In this document: one piece after another, positions 59,420 to 64,000 of the stretch
Layout of the letters: every line of letters begins with the position of its first letter
Numbering within the stretch: the first letter of the stretch is position 1
DNA from: Paracoccus xiamenensis
GTDB lineage: Bacteria > Pseudomonadota > Alphaproteobacteria > Rhodobacterales > Rhodobacteraceae
Assembly: GCF_011308835.1 (NCBI RefSeq)
Contig: NZ_JAAOHY010000004.1
Span: forward strand, 124,001 to 188,000
Direction of reading: 5' to 3'
Length of the DNA: 64,000 nt
Made by a program: the position numbers and the translations under genes
The notes under the pieces: generated by a model
Database searches by the model: none
Told to the model about the DNA's origin: nothing
Seen by the model: the letters and a program-made list of their open reading frames with translations, nothing else

Positions 59420-59909
59420 AAGCCGGGTGATAGGCGACCTCGCCCATGGGCGCGGGGCCGTCCCAGCTAAGCGCCATGAAATATTCCGCCTGCACGTCCG
59501 GATAGGTCAGGCCGGGCGCGACCGCAAAGCCGAAGCGCGTGTAATAGCCGGGATCGCCCAGCACCACGCAGCCCTTGCGGCTGGATTTCAGGCGCGAGAT
59601 CCCATCGCGGATCAGCGCCGATCCGATACCGCCGGCCTGAAGCCCGGGCGAGACCGAGACCGGGCCAAGCCCGACCCAACCCCGGTCCTTGCCGTCGATG
59701 GTGACATCGGAAAAGGCGACGTGACCGATGATTTCCCCGTCGCGTTCCGCCACCAGCGACAGCAGCAGCGCGCCCGCGTCGCGCAGGCGCGCGACAATCT
59801 GCGCCTCGGTTCCGTCGCTGTGTTCGGCGCCGGCAAAGGCTGCCGTGGTCAGGGCAGAGATGGCGGCAGCGTCCGCGGGCGTCTCGGGCCGGATCAGCGG
59901 GGCGGGCAT
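59409..59909 (-). CDS. GNAT-family N-acetyltransferase
   Basis: A 166-residue acetyltransferase of the YhbS-like branch. The acetyl-CoA-binding region reads GLGPVSVSPGLQAGGIGSALIRDGI, with the Q/RxxGxG/A pattern, followed by CVVLGDPGYYTRFGF. Start 59909 shares one base with the truB stop (TGATG). The substrate is unknown. The 3' end overlaps the convergent NlpC/P60 gene by 11 nt. Confidence 0.9.
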   Translation of the reverse strand: MPAPLIRPETPADAAAISALTTAAFAGAEHSDGTEAQIVARLRDAGALLLSLVAERDGEIIGHVAFSDVTIDGKDRGWVGLGPVSVSPGLQAGGIGSALIRDGISRLKSSRKGCVVLGDPGYYTRFGFAVAPGLTYPDVQAEYFMALSWDGPAPMGEVAYHPAFTG

Positions 59910-60811
59910 CAGGCGGGACCCTGAACGAATACGCGGTCGGGCTGGACCTCGCCCGACAGATAGCGGCCAATGCACAGCGCCCGGCCCTGATGGCTGACCC
60001 AGACCTGTTCGCCGAATTCGGCCGTGCCCAGCACCTGGCCGGGATTGCCGTTCAGGATGCGCACCGCGCCCTGATCGGTGGCGCGCATCTCGGTCAGGTC
60101 GCTCAGCGCGGATTGGATGGGCAGCAGCCGCGATTCGAGTTCGGCCTGATTGGCACGGTCGACTAGGTCGAAGGGGGTGGCTGCGTCGACCTCGAACGGG
60201 CCGGACCAGACGCGGCGCAGGCTTTGGACATGGCCAAGGCAGCCAAGCGTCCGGCCAAGGTCGCGGGCGATGCTGCGGACGTAACCGCCCTTGCCGCAGA
60301 CCATGTGCAGGTCGGCCTGATCGTCGCGGGCATCCAGCAGGGTCAGTTCGTCGACGTAAAGCGGGCGGGCGGCGAGTTCGACCGCCTCGCCTTCGCGGGC
60401 GAGGTCATAGGCGCGTTCGCCATCGACCTTCACGGCGGAGAAGGCTGGCGGGACTTGCATGATGTCGCCGATGAAGGCGGGCAGGGCGGCGCGGATCGCG
60501 TCCGCTGACGGGCGCGCATCGGATCGGTCGGTCACCTCGCCCGACGCGTCATCGGTCGCCGTTTCCGCACCCCAGTTGACGGTGAAATCATAGGCTTTCA
60601 GCGCCTCGGTCAGCAGCGGCACGGTTTTTGTCGCCTCGCCCAGAGCCACCGCCAGCACCCCGGTCGCGTCAGGGTCCAGCGTGCCGGCATGGCCCGCCTT
60701 TTTCGCATCCAGCGCCCAACGCACGCGCCCGACAACATCGGTCGAACCAACGCCCGCAGGCTTGTCGACGATCAGCCAGCCGGAAATCTCGCGGCCCTTC
60801 TTGCGTGCCAT
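59909..60811 (-). CDS. truB: tRNA pseudouridine(55) synthase
   Basis: Converts U55 in the T-loop of tRNAs to pseudouridine. The 300-residue protein has the TruB signature [21 protein letters not shown] at the start and the catalytic motif [14 protein letters not shown], with Asp46. [13 protein letters not shown] and a PUA-like C-terminal tail follow. Usually it pairs with rbfA and rpsO. Here rbfA lies upstream on the same strand with the phosphodiester glycosidase gene between, and rpsO is not in the window. The GNAT gene overlaps its stop by one base. Confidence 0.96.
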   Translation of the reverse strand: MARKKGREISGWLIVDKPAGVGSTDVVGRVRWALDAKKAGHAGTLDPDATGVLAVALGEATKTVPLLTEALKAYDFTVNWGAETATDDASGEVTDRSDARPSADAIRAALPAFIGDIMQVPPAFSAVKVDGERAYDLAREGEAVELAARPLYVDELTLLDARDDQADLHMVCGKGGYVRSIARDLGRTLGCLGHVQSLRRVWSGPFEVDAATPFDLVDRANQAELESRLLPIQSALSDLTEMRATDQGAVRILNGNPGQVLGTAEFGEQVWVSHQGRALCIGRYLSGEVQPDRVFVQGPA

Positions 60812-60850
60812 GGCAGCCTCCTTCGGAAGGCGATGCGGATAGCGCCGGAC

Positions 60851-61615
60851 CTAGCCTTCGTCAACCAGCCCGATGATCGGCCCCATCGACCAGCCGAAAT
60901 CGTTGCGGCGCAGTTGCGGCGCGTAAAGCCGCGAGATCGAGCCGTCGAAATACAGCGCATTCCGCGCCTTCAGACCGTCGCGGAACAGGCGGCCGAATTC
61001 GTGGAACGTGACGGGGCGGTCGGAGATCGCGAACCACGCCGTCTGCCCGTCCGCCGAAACACCGACGCCGTTGCGGATATAGCGGCTGTCGGAATCGACC
61101 AGAAAGCGGGGGTGCAGATCGCCCTCGATCACCAGCATGGGGCCGGATTGCGTGGCGAGCCGGCATTGGGGGGGTGCGCTTGCGAAGGCGCGCGATTCGA
61201 TGACCTGGAAAGGCCGGGCGCCGCCGGTGCAGAAAACCCCGTTGGGCAGCAGTCCGAAGTTTCCCCCGCCGCCCGCAGTGACCAACTGGCCGTGGGTGGC
61301 CTCGCCCGATTTGAACAGGCCGACCGGGGCGTAGTCGGAATGGAACATGCCGGCATTCATGGCGAAGGCCAGCGTCTTGCCGTCCAGATGGCTGCGCAGG
61401 CGGCCGAAATTGTTCAGCGGCGCGCCACCGTCGTCATAAAGCCACAGGCCAAGGCGCGGTTCTTCCTCGGCGGTGACGGTGCACAGGGTATAGCCCTGCC
61501 CGTCATGCGCCATGCGCGCGCAATCGGCGGCAGCGGCAGGCAGTCCCAATGCAAACAGCGCCCCGACCGCTACACCCAGACGGCGGCGCAGGCTATTCCA
61601 GATCTTCGTCGTCAT
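60851..61615 (-). CDS. Phosphodiester glycosidase family protein (NAGPA/DUF2233)
   Basis: A 254-residue secreted protein with a signal peptide (VAVGALFALGLPAAAA) and a phosphodiester glycosidase domain like that of the mammalian uncovering enzyme. Family elements are LAFAMNAGMFHSDYAPVGL, GNFGLLPNGVF, ATQSGPMLVIEG, IRNGVGV and YFDGSISRLY. Such domains cleave sugars from phosphodiester links, possibly in envelope glycans. The start at 61615 lies inside the rbfA 3' end by 23 nt; a later in-frame start would cut the signal peptide. Neighbours are rbfA and truB. The substrate is unknown. Confidence 0.9.
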   Translation of the reverse strand: MTTKIWNSLRRRLGVAVGALFALGLPAAAADCARMAHDGQGYTLCTVTAEEEPRLGLWLYDDGGAPLNNFGRLRSHLDGKTLAFAMNAGMFHSDYAPVGLFKSGEATHGQLVTAGGGGNFGLLPNGVFCTGGARPFQVIESRAFASAPPQCRLATQSGPMLVIEGDLHPRFLVDSDSRYIRNGVGVSADGQTAWFAISDRPVTFHEFGRLFRDGLKARNALYFDGSISRLYAPQLRRNDFGWSMGPIIGLVDEG

Positions 61616-62012
61616 GGTCGGCCTGAATGTCGCGCTGCACGCGTTCGTCGGCGAACAGGCGGCGGGTGTCGTCCATGCGGTCGAAGGTCTCGTCCAGTTG
61701 GAAACGCAGCTCGGGCGCGTATTTGAGGTTCAGGCCCTTGGCGACCATGTGGCGCAGCTCTCGCGAGTTGCGACGCAGCGCCTTCAGCGCCTCTTCCGCG
61801 TCATTGCCGCCAAGCGGCATGACATAGGCCGTGGCGACCTTCAGATCTGGCGAGGCGCTGACCTCGCCCACGGTGATCGAGTGGCGGTTCAGGTCGGGGT
61901 CGTGGACCTCTGCCCGCAGCAGCAGCTCGGACAGGCGGTGACGGATCAGCTCGCCCACGCGAAGCTGACGCTGCGAGGGGCCGGGGCCGGTATGAAAGCG
62001 GTTCTGTGCCAT
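61593..62012 (-). CDS. rbfA: Ribosome-binding factor A
   Basis: Assists 30S subunit maturation (16S 5'-end processing) and cold adaptation. The 139-residue protein has the type-II KH-like RbfA fold: [29 protein letters not shown], then [25 protein letters not shown], and [25 protein letters not shown]. The tail is Asp/Glu-rich. Start 62012 gives the canonical N-terminus. The 73-nt gap to divergent dapB supplies promoters. The glycosidase gene overlaps its 3' end by 23 nt, an unusually long overlap for this window. Confidence 0.94.
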   Translation of the reverse strand: MAQNRFHTGPGPSQRQLRVGELIRHRLSELLLRAEVHDPDLNRHSITVGEVSASPDLKVATAYVMPLGGNDAEEALKALRRNSRELRHMVAKGLNLKYAPELRFQLDETFDRMDDTRRLFADERVQRDIQADHDDEDLE

Positions 62013-62085
62013 GTCGCCAGATGTAGGGGGTTGGGCCGCGCCCCGCAATGGACTAAGCGATGGGGAAACGGTCAGGAGACGCGAT

Positions 62086-62895
62086 ATGGACAAGCCGGGC
62101 ATCGTCATCACGGGCGTATCGGGGCGCATGGGGCAGATGCTGGTGCGCGTGGTCGGCGAATCTGACAAGGTGCGGCTGGTCGGCGCAATCGAGCGGCCGG
62201 GCAGCGATTGGGTCGGGCGTGATCTGGGGCAGGCGATGGGCGGGCAGTCGAGCGGGATCATCGTCACCGATGATGCGGTCGGCGCGATTGCCAAGGCGCA
62301 GGCGGTCATCGACTTCACCACCCCGGCGGCGACCGTGGCCTTTGCAGAACTGGCCGCGCAGGCCCGCGCCGTCCATGTGATCGGCACCACCGGGCTGGAG
62401 GCTGACGATCTGGCGGCGATTTCGCGCGCCGCCCGCCACGCCCCGATCATCCGCGCCGGCAATATGAGCCTTGGTGTCAATCTGCTGATGGGGCTGACCC
62501 GCCGCGTGGCGGCGGCCCTAGGTGCGGACTGGGATATCGACGTGGTCGAGGCCCATCACCGCCACAAGGTCGATGCGCCGTCAGGCACGGCGCTGATGCT
62601 GGGCGAGGCTGCGGCGGAAGGCCGGGGTGCCCCGCTGGCCGAGTTGCGCACGCCTGCGCGCGAGGGGATCACCGGCGCGCGCAAGGAAGGCAGCATCGGC
62701 TTTGCCGCCATTCGCGGCGGCGATGTGGTGGGCGAACATGATGTCATTTTTGCGGGGCAGGGTGAACGCGTCGTGCTGCGCCATCTGGCGACGGACCGCG
62801 CGATCTTTGCACGCGGGGCGCTGCGGGCGGCGATCTGGGGCCAGGACAAGGGCCCCGGCGAGTATGACATGCTGGACGTGCTGGGTCTGGACTGA
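62086..62895 (+). CDS. dapB: 4-hydroxy-tetrahydrodipicolinate reductase
   Basis: Reduces 4-hydroxy-tetrahydrodipicolinate with NAD(P)H in the lysine/diaminopimelate pathway, feeding peptidoglycan and lysine. The 269-residue protein has the Rossmann motif [12 protein letters not shown] near the start, [20 protein letters not shown] [10 protein letters not shown], and the active-site [24 protein letters not shown] 62086 follows an AGGAG ribosome-binding site. Its stop faces the metallophosphoesterase stop 9 nt away. Confidence 0.97.
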   Translation: MDKPGIVITGVSGRMGQMLVRVVGESDKVRLVGAIERPGSDWVGRDLGQAMGGQSSGIIVTDDAVGAIAKAQAVIDFTTPAATVAFAELAAQARAVHVIGTTGLEADDLAAISRAARHAPIIRAGNMSLGVNLLMGLTRRVAAALGADWDIDVVEAHHRHKVDAPSGTALMLGEAAAEGRGAPLAELRTPAREGITGARKEGSIGFAAIRGGDVVGEHDVIFAGQGERVVLRHLATDRAIFARGALRAAIWGQDKGPGEYDMLDVLGLD

Positions 62896-62904
62896 CCCTG
62901 GCCG

Positions 62905-63657
62905 TCAGTGACGGCTGGGCAGAGCGATCGGGGGCTGTGCGACGAAATCCGCCCCGTCCTTCGGCGCGATCATGCGGGTCAGTTGAAATTCGCCCGCCTC
63001 GACATCCAGCATGGCGATTTCGTTTGGCGGATCCTCAACCCGGTCACACAGCGCCGATCCGGCATGGATCTGCGTCATCCCGCTGGCCGAGGTCGCGGTG
63101 TTGAAGCTGTGCAGATGCCCCGTCAGCACCAGATCCACACCTGCCTCGTCATAGCCCGAAAGCGCGTTTTCCGCGTTCAGCATCAGCTCCTTGGTTTCGC
63201 CCGGAAGCAGGCTGATCGGGTGGTGCTGGACGACCAGCGTCGGCCCGGTCCGTGCAAGATGCTTGACGCGTTCGATCTGCCGGCTGGTCAGCCGGCCATT
63301 GCGCCAGCGATAGGGAAAGGTCGAATTCACGCCGATGATCTTCAACCCCGGCAGCTCCAGCAGCGGCTCTCGCGGGCCGGGAACGGCGCTCTGATAATCG
63401 CGAAACGGCCACAGCAGCCGCCCCGGCACGTTCATCAGCGGAATGTCGTGATTGCCGGGCACGCACAGCCACGGCAGGCCGGTCTGGTCCAGGATCGCCT
63501 CTGCCTCGGCGAACAGATCGGGGCGGGCGCGTTGGACCAGATCGCCGGCAATGACGATATGCTCAGGCGCAGCATCGGCGATGGCGTCCAGCATCGGCTG
63601 GACCAGACGCGGGCGATGCATGCCGATATGCAGGTCGGAAAGCAGGGCGATACGCAT
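62905..63657 (-). CDS. Metallophosphoesterase (calcineurin-like)
   Basis: A 250-residue dinuclear phosphoesterase of the Icc/cAMP-phosphodiesterase-like branch. Metal-binding motifs appear in order: SDLHIG (7-12), AGDLVQ, PGNHDIP, QHHP and GHLHSF. The substrate could be a cyclic nucleotide, a nucleotide or a phospholipid. It is coupled to the upstream lipid-kinase gene by a TGATG junction at 63655-63659, which weakly suggests a lipid phosphate role. It is convergent with dapB. Confidence 0.92.
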   Translation of the reverse strand: MRIALLSDLHIGMHRPRLVQPMLDAIADAAPEHIVIAGDLVQRARPDLFAEAEAILDQTGLPWLCVPGNHDIPLMNVPGRLLWPFRDYQSAVPGPREPLLELPGLKIIGVNSTFPYRWRNGRLTSRQIERVKHLARTGPTLVVQHHPISLLPGETKELMLNAENALSGYDEAGVDLVLTGHLHSFNTATSASGMTQIHAGSALCDRVEDPPNEIAMLDVEAGEFQLTRMIAPKDGADFVAQPPIALPSRH

Positions 63658-64000
63658 CAGTCGGATTTCGGCTCGGCTGGGACAAGCACGCGCAGCGCGT
63701 CCTTGCGAATGGTCAGGTTCAGCGGCGCGGGCACGCGCGAGCGTTCGCCATCATGGGCGACGTGGCGGGTCGGGGCATCGGTATTGATGACGAAATCATC
63801 GGCGATGATCAGTTCGAAATCCTCGCCATGCGAGGTCCGGCCAAGCGCCAGCCGCAGCGCAGCCGCGATCAGCGCCCGCCCGTTCTTCGCCTTGGCGATG
63901 AACAAAGGCAGGCGGTCGCGCTTGACCTCCTCGGCGCCTTCAAGGCCAAAGCTTTCCAGCTGCGTCTCGCTTTGCGCGACAAAGGCGAGCGCTGTGTCGA
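63657..64000 (-). CDS. Diacylglycerol-kinase-family lipid kinase, C-terminal part (start beyond window)
   Basis: The frame runs open from the right window edge to the stop at 63657, giving the last 113 residues. The segment FELIIADDFVINTDAPTRHVAHDGERSRV, then APLNLTIRKDALRVLVP, matches the C-terminal lobe of YegS/BmrU-type lipid kinases, where VAHDGE is the conserved element. The ATP-binding domain lies outside the window, so activity cannot be judged. It is upstream of, and coupled to, the metallophosphoesterase gene. Confidence 0.75.
   Translation of the reverse strand, partial: DTALAFVAQSETQLESFGLEGAEEVKRDRLPLFIAKAKNGRALIAAALRLALGRTSHGEDFELIIADDFVINTDAPTRHVAHDGERSRVPAPLNLTIRKDALRVLVPAEPKSD

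Noticed and set aside
1..64000. CRISPR arrays, tRNA or rRNA genes, insertion sequences, integrases and defence islands.
   Set aside because: No regularly spaced repeats, no T-loop-like or anticodon-arm patterns in intergenic DNA, and no transposase, integrase, restriction, toxin-antitoxin or nuclease-helicase genes were found by eye; a covariance-model search would settle small RNAs.

Overview
The window is a GC-rich, densely packed alphaproteobacterial chromosome segment. Several genes point to Rhodobacteraceae, most likely a Paracoccus-like organism: GcrA, a 49-residue aa3-type cytochrome oxidase subunit IV, ETF-ubiquinone oxidoreductase, a 563-residue long-form acyl-CoA dehydrogenase, DUF2478 and DUF6173 proteins, and a RpoH-type promoter ahead of dnaK. 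The genus is inferred from gene content and style, not from an rRNA or a database search. I found no rRNA, tRNA, CRISPR array, insertion sequence, prophage or recognisable defence system. Coding genes fill nearly all of the sequence, and many neighbours overlap by 1-8 nt (ATGA, GTGA or TGATG junctions), so translational coupling is common.

Layout. 1-6575 (minus strand) is a surface-polysaccharide block: cysQ, kdsB, a GT2 glycosyltransferase, galU, galE, a GT4 glycosyltransferase and a second GT2-type enzyme cut by the window edge. A divergent polysaccharide-export-type ABC permease without its ATPase lies at 6649-7536. 7588-10887 holds dnaK-dnaJ with a heat-shock promoter, followed by a convergent pair: a MaoC-phosphotransacetylase fusion gene and ackA (acetyl-phosphate/acetate node). 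13627-16595 carries an L,D-transpeptidase lipoprotein, a PiT phosphate permease, a Nudix hydrolase and ArfB. 16791-22080 is an RND efflux operon with two periplasmic adaptors and one pump. 22138-24414 is malic enzyme with a C-terminal phosphotransacetylase domain. 24424-25810 (minus) is gcrA-DUF2478-TusA-like. An orphan ABC-2 permease and a decayed VOC (glyoxalase-fold) gene fragment follow, then argD, a GNAT acetyltransferase and argF.

29727-38431 mixes a DsbD-alpha-like periplasmic protein, YqgE, TsaC, acyl-CoA dehydrogenase plus a metallo-beta-lactamase-fold hydrolase, cytochrome oxidase subunit IV plus an unusual lipoprotein, azlCD, a membrane protein and greA. 38756-44831 runs ETF-QO, a TPR protein, ispE, pdxJ, a secreted protein and acpS. 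44828-49145 is a patch of poorly characterised envelope or small proteins with RarD and TM2 proteins. 49222-53085 has an alanine/glycine:cation symporter and pheT. 53137-56627 (minus) is a GT29-like sialyltransferase homologue, an LpcC-like GT4, an MFS permease and a beta carbonic anhydrase. The right end holds an M17 aminopeptidase plus NlpC/P60 protein, truB, a phosphodiester glycosidase, rbfA, dapB, a metallophosphoesterase and the C-terminus of a diacylglycerol-kinase-family lipid kinase.

Taken together, the genes serve envelope glycan synthesis (two separate clusters), protein folding and translation, acetyl-CoA/acetate and malate/pyruvate metabolism, arginine, lysine, pyridoxal and isoprenoid synthesis, and electron transfer from fatty-acid oxidation. 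Most of the window is ordinary. The best candidates for unusual biology are the GT29-like enzyme beside a lipopolysaccharide-core-type mannosyltransferase, the gcrA-DUF2478-TusA overlap group, the permuted-papain-like lipoprotein beside cytochrome oxidase subunit IV, and the small unknown-protein patch at 47.3-49.2 kb.
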